From Planctomycetaceae bacterium (lineage in GTDB: Bacteria; Planctomycetota; UBA1135; GCA-002686595): a DNA stretch of 64,000 nt. The position numbers were made by a program, and so were the translations under genes. Where the stretch lies: contig WYBT01000039.1 in the NCBI GenBank assembly GCA_011525785.1, positions 186,001 through 250,000 of the forward strand, given 5' to 3'. Positions 28,003 through 36,209 of the stretch are shown piece by piece. The notes under the pieces are model-generated. The model saw only the letters and a program-made list of their open reading frames with translations, had not been told where the DNA came from and ran no database searches. The first letter of the stretch is position 1. Every line of letters starts with the position of its first letter.

Positions 28003-29574
28003 ATGAACCAACGCCTCCTCCTCGCCTCGCTGGCCCTCGCCGGCGTCGCACTCCCCGCCTCCGCGCAGATCTCCTTCCAAACGGCCGCCAACCAAGCGCT
28101 CCAAGGCCAACGCCCGAGCGCTGTCGCGATCCTCGACATCGACGGCGATGGCGACCGCGACTACGCCGTGCTCAGCGGTCAACTCCAGGGCGTCCCCGGC
28201 CCCGAACGCGTCGAAGTGTTCGTGAACAGCGGCGCGGGCGCGTTCAGCGCGGGCCAGGTGCTGCAACTGGGCTTCAACCTCAGCCCACAGGCGATGGCAG
28301 CCGGCGATCTCGACGGCGACGGCGACATGGACTTGCTGGTGACGCTCGACAACGCGAACGCCGCGCGCGTGGTGCTGAACAACGCCGGAGTGCTCGCGCT
28401 CGGCGGACAGGTGGCCTTGAGCGGTGACGAGCCGCGCGGCCTCGCGCTGGGCGACATCGACGGCGATGGCGATCTCGATGCGGCCGTCTCGTTCCGCTCG
28501 TCGGACAGCGTGCAGCTGCTCGTCAACTCCGCCGTCGGGTTCAGCGCCGGCGCCACGCTCGCCGTCGGTCAGCGTCCGCGCGACCTCATCCTGCGCGACG
28601 TGAACGGCGACTCGCGCATCGACATCGCCGTGGCGTCGCAGGACAGCCGCCGCGTCGACCTGCTCCTGGGAACCGGCGGTGGCGCGTTCGGCCCCGTGCA
28701 GTCGGTGAGCATGCCCTTCAACGAGAAGCCCACCGGCATGGCCGCGGGCGACCTCGACGGAGACGGCGACCTCGACCTCGCGACCACGCTCGAGAACAAC
28801 GGCGTCGGCTACATCGTGACGCTGCGCAACACCGGCGGTTCGTTGGTCGCGAGCGCGTGGCCGACCGGCACGCTCAACCCAGGGGCCGTGGTGATCGCCG
28901 ATCTCGACGTCGACGGCGACCTGGATGTCGCAGCCGCTGACGAGGACTCGAATGTCGTCGTCGCACTCGCCAATCAAGGCGCGTTCACGCTCGGCGCAGC
29001 GCTGAGCTTCACCGTCGGCGCGCACCCCACGGCGCTCGCGGCCGGCGATCTCGACGGCAACCAATCGACGGACCTCGTGACCGCCAATCGCGATTCGTCG
29101 AACGCCTCGGTGCTGCTCAACACGCGCGCCGGCGGGCCCGTTACGTTCTGCACAGCCGGCACCAACTCGCTCGGCTGCCAGCCGACGATCTCGGCCAGCG
29201 CCAATCCGCTCGTGAGCCACGCGTCAGCGTGCCAGATCAACGTCGCCAACCTCGAAGGCCAGCGCAGCACGCTGATCTTCTACGGTCTGTCCGCGCTGCC
29301 GCAGCAGTGGTGCGGCCCGGGCGTGGGCTCGAGCTACCTGTGCGTCAAGCCGCCGACGATGCGCGTGAGCCAACAGTCGTCGGGCGGAGCACTCGGCGCC
29401 TGCAACGGGTCGCTCGCGTTCGACTGGAGCGCGTACCAACTCGCGACGCCGACCGCACTGGGCGCGCCCTGGACCGCCGGCGAAAACGCGTACGTGCAAG
29501 GCTGGTATCGCGACCCGCTGAGCTGCCGCACCACCGGCCTCACCGACGCGGTGCAGCTCACCTACCAGCCCTAG
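28003..29574 (+). CDS. Secreted VCBS/FG-GAP repeat protein with shared C-terminal module
   Basis: The 523-residue protein begins with a signal peptide cleaved near ASAQ. Six to seven VCBS/FG-GAP-like repeats follow with Asp-rich calcium loops: LDIDGDGDRDYAVL, GDLDGDGDMDLLV, GDIDGDGDLDAAV, DVNGDSRIDIAV, GDLDGDGDLDLAT, DLDVDGDLDVAAA and DLDGNQSTDLVTA, consistent with one closed beta propeller. The last 142 residues (29146-29571) are the shared module, with the core FCTAGTNSLGCQP and a WYRDP motif. It is probably an extracellular binding or structural protein. It follows a strong terminator and so has its own promoter. Confidence 0.85.
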   Translation: MNQRLLLASLALAGVALPASAQISFQTAANQALQGQRPSAVAILDIDGDGDRDYAVLSGQLQGVPGPERVEVFVNSGAGAFSAGQVLQLGFNLSPQAMAAGDLDGDGDMDLLVTLDNANAARVVLNNAGVLALGGQVALSGDEPRGLALGDIDGDGDLDAAVSFRSSDSVQLLVNSAVGFSAGATLAVGQRPRDLILRDVNGDSRIDIAVASQDSRRVDLLLGTGGGAFGPVQSVSMPFNEKPTGMAAGDLDGDGDLDLATTLENNGVGYIVTLRNTGGSLVASAWPTGTLNPGAVVIADLDVDGDLDVAAADEDSNVVVALANQGAFTLGAALSFTVGAHPTALAAGDLDGNQSTDLVTANRDSSNASVLLNTRAGGPVTFCTAGTNSLGCQPTISASANPLVSHASACQINVANLEGQRSTLIFYGLSALPQQWCGPGVGSSYLCVKPPTMRVSQQSSGGALGACNGSLAFDWSAYQLATPTALGAPWTAGENAYVQGWYRDPLSCRTTGLTDAVQLTYQP

Positions 29575-29601
29575 TCTCGAGCGCTCAGCGCCTCGATAAA
29601 G

Positions 29602-29657
29602 AACGACCGCCTCCGAGCGCGCGCCTCATCGACGCGGCGACTCGGGGGCGGTCGTTT
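29602..29657 (+). terminator. Intrinsic terminator after the VCBS gene
   Basis: ACGACCGCCTCCGAG at 29603-29617 pairs with CTCGGGGGCGGTCGT at 29641-29655 with one mismatch. The 23-nt loop is long; TT follows. It lies 28 bp after the stop codon. Confidence 0.7.
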
Positions 29658-29827
29658 CGCGTCGCGCGCTCCGTGCGAACGGCTCACCACGGGGCCGCGG
29701 ACCGGGCGGCCGTGCGCTGGTGCCAACGCGCAGGAATCGGCCGCGCGTCTGCGAATGCGACGATTCCATTCGCGCAGGAGAGCTGCGCCATCGCGCGAAT
29801 GCGCAGGGTTAGACTCAACCGCGGCGG

Positions 29828-31666
29828 ATGTTCCTCTTCGACCGCATCGACTTCGTCGCTCTGGTCGGCCTGTGGGTCCAGGCCTTCGTGGCCTGGGTGT
29901 TCGTCGCGATCCTCGGCGCGCTGCGGCAGCGCGAGAGCTCCTTCGACGCTCTGCGCAGCTTCCGACGCGCGTTCCTCGCGCTGGCGGTGTCGCTGTCGAT
30001 CCTGAGCGTGCGCTTTTTCAGCGCGCACGACCCCGAGGGGCCGGGGCAGTGGTACGACGGCGAGTGGCCCGTGGTCGCGGCCTACATGGCCTACCTGGGA
30101 CTGAAAGTCGCCTTCGGCCTGCACATCGTGCGCGGTTGCTACGAGCTCGCCGGCCGCAATCCCAGCCCGTTGCTCGCGCGTCTGTGGTGGCCGGCGATCG
30201 GCCTGTTCGCGCTCGCGCCGCTGGCCGTGGTCGACATCACGCCGCTGCTCATCGTGCAGGCCCCGGCGATGATCGCTTGCGCCCAGATCTCCCTGCGCGC
30301 GCTGCGCCGCGAGCGCGACGACGAGCACGGCCTGCGCCTGGTTCGCCTCTCGTTGCGCTGGTTGCTCGGCACGTGGTGTCTGCACGCGGTGGTCGCTTCG
30401 CTGGTGGGCTGGCTGCCGGCGCTGGGCTTCGTGCTCTCGCTCAACTCGCTGCTCGACCTCGCCGTGCAGCTGATGCTCGGCATCGGGCTGGTGGTGAGCA
30501 TGCTCCAGGCCTCGCACCGGCGCATGCGCGCGGCCGAGCGCGAGCGCGAGCGGCTGGAGCGCGAGCTGGCGCGCGACGAGAAACTGCGCGCGCTGGGCAC
30601 GCTCGTCTCGGGCGTCGCTCACGAGCTCAACAACCCGCTGACGGTGATCCTGGGCTACGCCGAGCTCCTCAGCAGCACGCCGCAGGCCGCGAGCACGGCG
30701 CGCATCATCGAAGAGCAGGCTGAACGCTGCCGCGGCATCGTGCGCAACCTCTCCGCGCTGGCGGGACACTCGGCGCAGTCGCCCGAGGACTTGAACGTGG
30801 CCGAGCTCGTCGAACGCGTCGTGCGCGGCCTCACGCCCCACGAACGCGCGCAGGGCAAGCAAGTCGTCCTGCACGTCGCCGCGTCGCTCCAACTGTGCGC
30901 GGACCGCATCGGCCTCGAGCAGGTGCTCTCGAATCTGATCGCCAACGCCTTCGACGCCAGCCCGAGCGGCGCCGCGGTCACGGTGAGCGCGCGACGCATC
31001 GGGGCCGGCGTGGAGTTCCGTGTGGCCGACCAGGGCCCGGGCGTGCCCGCAGTGCTGCGCGAGCGGTTGTTCGAGCCCTTCTTCACCACCAAACGTCCCG
31101 GCCAGGGCATGGGTCTGGGCCTGGCCATCGCCCACGCGATCGTGCGCGGCCACGGCGGCTCGATCTCGGTCGAGGACGGCCCCGACGGACGCGGCGCGAT
31201 CTTCTGCGTGTTCGTTCCGGACTCCTCGCAGGCCTCCGCAACGCGCCCGCGGCAGCTCGCCGGCGCCGCCCCCGCGCGCAGCCTGCTGGTGCTCGACGAC
31301 GACAGCGCCGTGCGCTCGGTGCTGCGCGGCCACGCCGAGCGCCGCGGCTGGCGCGTGAGCGAATTCGACTGCGCCGAAGCCGCTCTCACGCAGCGCGCGC
31401 GCCTCGCGCAGTTCGACGTCGTTCTGTGCGACCTGCGCATGCCCGGCATGGGCGGCGTGGGCTTCCACGATCGACTGGCCAGCGAGGATGCGGCGCTCCT
31501 GGCGCGCACCGTGTTCGCGACCGGCGACCTGGCCTCGACCGACGCCGTGCGCTTCTCGCAGCGCTGCCAGCGCCCGCTGGTGCAAAAGCCCTTCGTGTTC
31601 GACGAGCTGTTCGACGTGCTCGAGACCTGCGCTGCGGACGCGCAGCTCGCGCCGCGCCCGCGCTGA
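29828..31666 (+). CDS. Hybrid sensor histidine kinase with membrane sensor and C-terminal receiver
   Basis: The 612-residue protein has an N-terminal membrane region with six to seven hydrophobic helices (about 5-235) and no large extracytoplasmic loop. A short coiled coil rich in RERERLE leads to the HisKA domain, with the H-box LVSGVAHELNNPLTVILG. The HATPase domain shows N-box LIANAFDAS, G1 VADQGPGVP and G2 GMGLGLAIAHAIV. A receiver domain closes the protein (LLVLDDDSAVRSVL; phospho-acceptor Asp in VVLCDLRMPGMGG; KPFVF). It probably senses a membrane or lipid-soluble signal. No separate response regulator is adjacent. Its stop abuts the stop of the convergent kinase gene (no spacer). Confidence 0.93.
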   Translation: MFLFDRIDFVALVGLWVQAFVAWVFVAILGALRQRESSFDALRSFRRAFLALAVSLSILSVRFFSAHDPEGPGQWYDGEWPVVAAYMAYLGLKVAFGLHIVRGCYELAGRNPSPLLARLWWPAIGLFALAPLAVVDITPLLIVQAPAMIACAQISLRALRRERDDEHGLRLVRLSLRWLLGTWCLHAVVASLVGWLPALGFVLSLNSLLDLAVQLMLGIGLVVSMLQASHRRMRAAERERERLERELARDEKLRALGTLVSGVAHELNNPLTVILGYAELLSSTPQAASTARIIEEQAERCRGIVRNLSALAGHSAQSPEDLNVAELVERVVRGLTPHERAQGKQVVLHVAASLQLCADRIGLEQVLSNLIANAFDASPSGAAVTVSARRIGAGVEFRVADQGPGVPAVLRERLFEPFFTTKRPGQGMGLGLAIAHAIVRGHGGSISVEDGPDGRGAIFCVFVPDSSQASATRPRQLAGAAPARSLLVLDDDSAVRSVLRGHAERRGWRVSEFDCAEAALTQRARLAQFDVVLCDLRMPGMGGVGFHDRLASEDAALLARTVFATGDLASTDAVRFSQRCQRPLVQKPFVFDELFDVLETCAADAQLAPRPR

Positions 31667-34600
31667 TCACTCGCCGAGCAACTCGCGCAGCTCGCGTTCG
31701 AGTCGTTCGCACTGGCGCTGGGCCACGGCGTCGGCGGGGTCGAGCTCGTGTCTGTCGACGGCGCCGAACACAGCGCGCGCTTGATCGAGCCGCTCCAGGC
31801 GCGCGAGCGCGAGGGCGTGCAGGAGTCCGAGCGAACGGGCAAGTTCGCCGCCCAGGTGCGCGTGGCGCGCGGCCAGGCTCGCGGCCTGCTCGAACTCGTC
31901 GGAATTCACGAGCGCCGCGCACTTGGCGACCAGCGCCGAGGGGTCGTAGGGCAGAAAGGCGAGGATCGCGTCCGCCTGCTCGAGTGCTTCGCGCGGCTCG
32001 CGCACTTGAGGATCGGCGGCGTCGGCGAGCAAACGCGCGAGGAGCTGGCGCGCTTCGATCTGCGACGACTCGAGCTCCAGCGCCGTGCGCAAGCGCTCGA
32101 CGGCTTCGCGCTCGCGCCCGACCTGCGCCAGGGACACGCCCAGTCCGAGGTTCAGCAGCGGGTGCTCGGGCGCGAGGCTGTGGGCTCGCTCGCACAACTC
32201 CAGCGCGCGCTCGTGACGCCCCAGCCGCCGCTGCTCGATGGCGAGGTTGAACAGACCTGAGAGGTCGCTGGGGTCGAGCTCCAGGGAACGTTCGAAGGCG
32301 CGCGTCGCCTCCTCGTGCTGGCCTGACTTCGAAAGCGCCGTGCCCAGATGGCTCCAGGCGAGAGCCACGTGGCCCGCGCTCGCGACGACCTCGCGCAGGA
32401 GCTCGATGGCCTCGTCTGCGCGGTCGCTCATGTGGAGCAAGCGGCCGAGGTTGAGTTTGGGCTCCCAACTGGTCGGCGAGAGCTCCAGACAGTGCCGCAG
32501 GCAACGCTCCTGCTCGGCGGGGTCGCTGATGACCGTGGCGAGGTCGTTCCACATCTGCACGTTGTCGGGACTGAGCTCGACGGCGCGGCGCAGCATCCGC
32601 TCGGCGCGCTCCATGTCGCCGCGCTCGCCCGCGATCGTGCCCAGGCCGCGCAGGGGAAAGGGGCTCGAGGGTTTGAGCGCCCGTGCGGCGTTGTAGTGCG
32701 CGATCGCCTCGTCGAAGTGCTCGGGGCCCAAGTCGTTCAGGATCTGGGCGAGCATCAGCTGGACCTGGAAGTCGTCGGGGTAGCGCTCCGCGCTGGCGCG
32801 CAGCATGTCGACGCTGTCGCGCGCTCGGCTCACGCCCAGGAGGCCCGCGTTGAGCGCCGCGGCGGTCTGCGGAGGCAGCGGAGCATCCACCGCCGCGCGC
32901 GCCAGCGCCGTCAGCGCATCGGCATCGCGGCGGAGCAGCGCTTGGCGAATGGCGACGCGGGTGGGCTCGGGGTCGACGCGCACGGCCAACGCGATCAGCC
33001 GTTCGGTCGCTACGTCCCAGCCGCGCGCGGCGATCACGCGACGCCAGCACCACTGATCCATCGCGAGCGCGATCTCGACCGCGATGTCGCTCGCGAGCAC
33101 CTGCTCGACCAGCTCGTCGAGCGGCTGTTCGTCGATCGCGACGCCCCAGGTCTGGAAGGCCGCGCGCACCAAGTTTTCGCGCTTCGCAGCGTGCTCGCGG
33201 TCGCCCAAGTTGAGGCGTTCGAGCGACAGCAGTCGCTCTAGCGATTCGAGCAGTTCGCGGTTGCGCTCCCGTTGCTCGCGCGCCGCGCTGTCGACGCGCG
33301 CGCCGCGCTCGATCTGATCGGAGGCCTGCTCGACGCGCGCGAGCAGGGTTTCGGTGGCCGCGCCGGCCTGCAACGCCGTCCGCGCGCGCTGCACCTGCGC
33401 GAAGGCGCCGTCCCAGTCCTGCGTGACCTCGGCCGTGGCCGCCGCCGCCAGCGCCGACTCGACCTCGTCGCGCGTCGCGCGCTCGCGCTCGTCGCGCTGC
33501 ACGCGCGTCCACAGCCAGCCTCCTCCGGCGACGAGCACTGTCACGACCACGCTGGTCGCAAGCCCGGCCGTCAAACGGCGTGCGCGGCGCTCCTCGGCGG
33601 CTTTGACGCGCGCCTCGGCGGCTTCGATCTGCACGGCGCGCGCGCGCTGCTCGAGCTGCTCGAAATGCTGCTGCAGGCGGCGCACGAGTTCGCTCGCGTC
33701 GCGCGGGCGTTGCTCGCGCTCGGGCGCGAGGCATTGCTTGCACAGCGCCACGAGTTCGGGCTCGGCCACTGCGTCGTCGAGCGCTGCGAAGGCGTGCTCG
33801 ACCTTGCCGCCGGCCGCTTCGACGGCTGCGCGCGGGGCCGAGGTGCTGTAGGGCGCGCCGCCGGTGAGGATCTCGCACAGGATCGCGCCGAGCGCGAACA
33901 CGTCGGCGCGCTCGTCGAGTGAATCGACCTGGCCGCGCGCCTGCTCGGGCGGCATGTAGGACAGCGTGCCCATCACCGCGCCGGCCAGCGAATGACCTTC
34001 GCGCGCGTCGACTTGGACCGGTTCGAGCGGCGCGCTCTGCGGCGTCTGCTCCGGCGTGGACGTGCGCGGCGGAGCGCCGTCGCGCGCCAGCACCTTCGCC
34101 AGACCCCAGTCGACGACCTGCACCTCGCCGAAGGCGCCGACCATCACGTTGGCCGGCTTGAGGTCGCGGTGGATCACGCCGCGGCTGTGCACGTAGGCCA
34201 TGGTCTGGCACACGCTCATGAAGATCTCGAGCATGCGCCGGCGCTCCGAGGTGGTCTCGTCGCGCTCGAGCAGCAGCTCCGCGAACGTGCGCCCGCGGAT
34301 CAGCTTCATGGTGAAGAACGGCCGCTCGTCCGCGAGCAGGCCCAGCTCGTAGACCGGCACGACGCCCGGATGTTGGAGCTGCCCGCAGATCTGCGCTTCC
34401 TCGACGAAGCGCCGCACGCTGTCGGAGCGTTTGGCGAGCTCGGAGTGCAGCACCTTGACCGCCACTTCGCGGCGCAGGTCGCGGTCGCGCCCGCGCAGCA
34501 CCACACCCATGCCGCCGCGCGCGATCTCGCCGACGAGCGAGTAGTTGCCGCGGCCGTGCAGCGTGGCGCGCGAAGTCGGCCCAGCGCTCGGCGTCGCCGC

Positions 34601-34717
34601 CTGGCCACTCGCCTCCTGGCGCAGCTCGACGCGCGGCGCCGCGCCAGTCAGGCGTTCGATGACGTCGAGCACGCTGCGCTGCGGCTCGGAGTTCGGTCTG
34701 TCGGCGTGTTCGCGCAT
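31667..34717 (-). CDS. Ser/Thr protein kinase with C-terminal TPR repeats (DWG-type)
   Basis: A 1016-residue kinase. The catalytic domain (about 58-350) has GEIARGGMGVVLRG, VAVKVL, HRDLKPANVMV, the metal-binding motif as VVDWGLAKVL (DWG rather than DFG, usual in many planctomycete kinases) and MPPEQARG. A transmembrane helix near 375-395 (LTAGLATSVVVTVLVAG) puts the C-terminal half outside the cytoplasm or in an internal compartment. That half has a coiled-coil region and about ten TPR-like repeats (for example LFNLAIEQRRLGRHERALELCERA). It is transcribed divergently from the beta-helix gene. Confidence 0.92.
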   Translation of the reverse strand: MREHADRPNSEPQRSVLDVIERLTGAAPRVELRQEASGQAATPSAGPTSRATLHGRGNYSLVGEIARGGMGVVLRGRDRDLRREVAVKVLHSELAKRSDSVRRFVEEAQICGQLQHPGVVPVYELGLLADERPFFTMKLIRGRTFAELLLERDETTSERRRMLEIFMSVCQTMAYVHSRGVIHRDLKPANVMVGAFGEVQVVDWGLAKVLARDGAPPRTSTPEQTPQSAPLEPVQVDAREGHSLAGAVMGTLSYMPPEQARGQVDSLDERADVFALGAILCEILTGGAPYSTSAPRAAVEAAGGKVEHAFAALDDAVAEPELVALCKQCLAPEREQRPRDASELVRRLQQHFEQLEQRARAVQIEAAEARVKAAEERRARRLTAGLATSVVVTVLVAGGGWLWTRVQRDERERATRDEVESALAAAATAEVTQDWDGAFAQVQRARTALQAGAATETLLARVEQASDQIERGARVDSAAREQRERNRELLESLERLLSLERLNLGDREHAAKRENLVRAAFQTWGVAIDEQPLDELVEQVLASDIAVEIALAMDQWCWRRVIAARGWDVATERLIALAVRVDPEPTRVAIRQALLRRDADALTALARAAVDAPLPPQTAAALNAGLLGVSRARDSVDMLRASAERYPDDFQVQLMLAQILNDLGPEHFDEAIAHYNAARALKPSSPFPLRGLGTIAGERGDMERAERMLRRAVELSPDNVQMWNDLATVISDPAEQERCLRHCLELSPTSWEPKLNLGRLLHMSDRADEAIELLREVVASAGHVALAWSHLGTALSKSGQHEEATRAFERSLELDPSDLSGLFNLAIEQRRLGRHERALELCERAHSLAPEHPLLNLGLGVSLAQVGREREAVERLRTALELESSQIEARQLLARLLADAADPQVREPREALEQADAILAFLPYDPSALVAKCAALVNSDEFEQAASLAARHAHLGGELARSLGLLHALALARLERLDQARAVFGAVDRHELDPADAVAQRQCERLERELRELLGE

Positions 34718-34877
34718 GCGCGGCCGCAGGGCCCTGCGGCACGGCAGTCTAGATGACCGCAGTCGTCCGCTGCGGCGCGCCGCCTGCGCGAAACGCCGAT
34801 TTCACGCCAACAGCGCTCGCACCGCGCGCATGTCAGGGTCGTCGGAACGACTTCCACTACCCACGGAGCTACGAACC

Positions 34878-36119
34878 ATGAGCTTCTCGCGTCTCGCATG
34901 CACACTCCTGGCCCTGACCTTCGCGACCTCGACGGCGCAGGCCGATGTCTCGATCCTCGGAAAGCCGCAACTGGGCGTGTTTGCGCAGATCCAGGCCGCT
35001 GTCGATGCCGCGTCGCAGAACGACATCCTGCAGGTCGAGGACGGCATCTACGCCGGCTTCGTCATCCACAACAAGTCACTCACGGTGATGGCGGCGCCGG
35101 GAGCGCTCGCTGAAGTGCAGGGCACATGTGAAGTGCGCGCGCTGGGGCCGATGCGTTCGGTGTCGCTGATCGGGTTGACCGTGGGCGCCGCTTCGAGTCT
35201 CACGCCGCAGCCCGGCCTGCGACTGCTCGACAACCTGGGCAACGTGCGCTTGCAGGGCTGCACGTTCATCGGGTCGCGTGCGAACCCCTTCCCTGGCCAA
35301 CCCGGTGCGGGGAACGGCGCAGAAGTCGTTCGCTCTTCGAAGGTGACCTTCACGCGTTGCATGCTCTTCGGGCGCGACATGGGCTTCCTGTCGGGTGTGC
35401 TCGGTCGTCCGGGCGGCGTGGGGCTCGACGCGCTCGACAGTCAGATCGCGCTGTACGAATGCCTGGTGCGCGGCGGCCGCGGCTCGGACGAGAGCTATCC
35501 GGCTGGCGGCGCGGGCGGCGACGGTGTTCGCGTGAGCGGCTGGGGCGTGTTCGCCTCGGGCACAACGATCGAAGGCGGGCGCGGCGGCGGCGGCGACTAC
35601 CTCGGCTGCACCACCTCGGGTGACGGCGGTAACGGGCTCGCGATCGAGGACGCAACCGCGCAGCTGTACGACACCGAGATCGTGCGCGGCGCCGCAGGCG
35701 GGTTCTACACCTGCGTCGAGGGCATGGGCGGGCGGCGCGTGGTCCAGAGCAACTCGATCGTGGCCGAATTTGGCAGCGAGCATCGCTCGCTGGGCGCGCC
35801 CGTCGAGACCACGGACAACGCGACGCTGATGCTCAACATCGTCGGCAAGCCGGGCGACACCGTCGAGCTGCTCGTCGCGCAACGCTCGGTGTTCACCTAC
35901 ATGTCCGCGCTCTCCGGCGTGTCGACCATTCCGCAGCCGTGGAACCTGATCCCGGTCGGCACGATCGGGCCCGGCGGCTCGCTCGCAGTCCCCTACTTCA
36001 TCGCCGACCAGACCTGGCCGCAGGCGGGGCGAGTGTTCAACTTCCAAGCGGTGCTGACGAACGGTTTGAACCAGCGTTTCCTCTCGTCGCCGGTCCAGGT
36101 GGTGGTGCGCAACACTTGA
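34878..36119 (+). CDS. Secreted right-handed beta-helix protein
   Basis: The 413-residue product has a signal peptide (cleaved near AQAD). It then shows IQAAVDAASQNDILQVEDGIYAGF, the standard opening of pectate-lyase-like parallel beta-helices, followed by glycine-rich coils (GGAGGDGVRVSGWGVFASG). The last 100 residues form a separate beta domain. No carbohydrate-lyase catalytic set is obvious. It lacks the Cys-containing module of the other secreted proteins in the window. Confidence 0.75.
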   Translation: MSFSRLACTLLALTFATSTAQADVSILGKPQLGVFAQIQAAVDAASQNDILQVEDGIYAGFVIHNKSLTVMAAPGALAEVQGTCEVRALGPMRSVSLIGLTVGAASSLTPQPGLRLLDNLGNVRLQGCTFIGSRANPFPGQPGAGNGAEVVRSSKVTFTRCMLFGRDMGFLSGVLGRPGGVGLDALDSQIALYECLVRGGRGSDESYPAGGAGGDGVRVSGWGVFASGTTIEGGRGGGGDYLGCTTSGDGGNGLAIEDATAQLYDTEIVRGAAGGFYTCVEGMGGRRVVQSNSIVAEFGSEHRSLGAPVETTDNATLMLNIVGKPGDTVELLVAQRSVFTYMSALSGVSTIPQPWNLIPVGTIGPGGSLAVPYFIADQTWPQAGRVFNFQAVLTNGLNQRFLSSPVQVVVRNT

Positions 36120-36154
36120 TCGTTGCGGCGCTGCGCGAAGCCTGAGGAACGACA

Positions 36155-36200
36155 ACGCACGCTCCAGCGCGCCCTGCGACGCGCTGGAGCGTGCGTTTGT
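36155..36200. terminator. Bidirectional terminator
   Basis: A 17-bp perfect stem: ACGCACGCTCCAGCGCG at 36155-36171 and its complement at 36180-36196, with an 8-nt loop. It sits between the convergent beta-helix and amidohydrolase genes and probably ends both. Confidence 0.85.
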
Positions 36201-36209
36201 CCGTGAGCG

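Noticed and set aside
24107..28051. 1314-residue minus-strand open frame opposite the third protease
   Set aside because: Arg-rich antisense shadow with no recognisable domain; the plus strand carries the D/H/S triad.
31386..34742. 1118-residue frame overlapping the Ser/Thr kinase
   Set aside because: Alternative frame of the same strand with Arg/Ala-rich composition; the kinase frame has all catalytic motifs.
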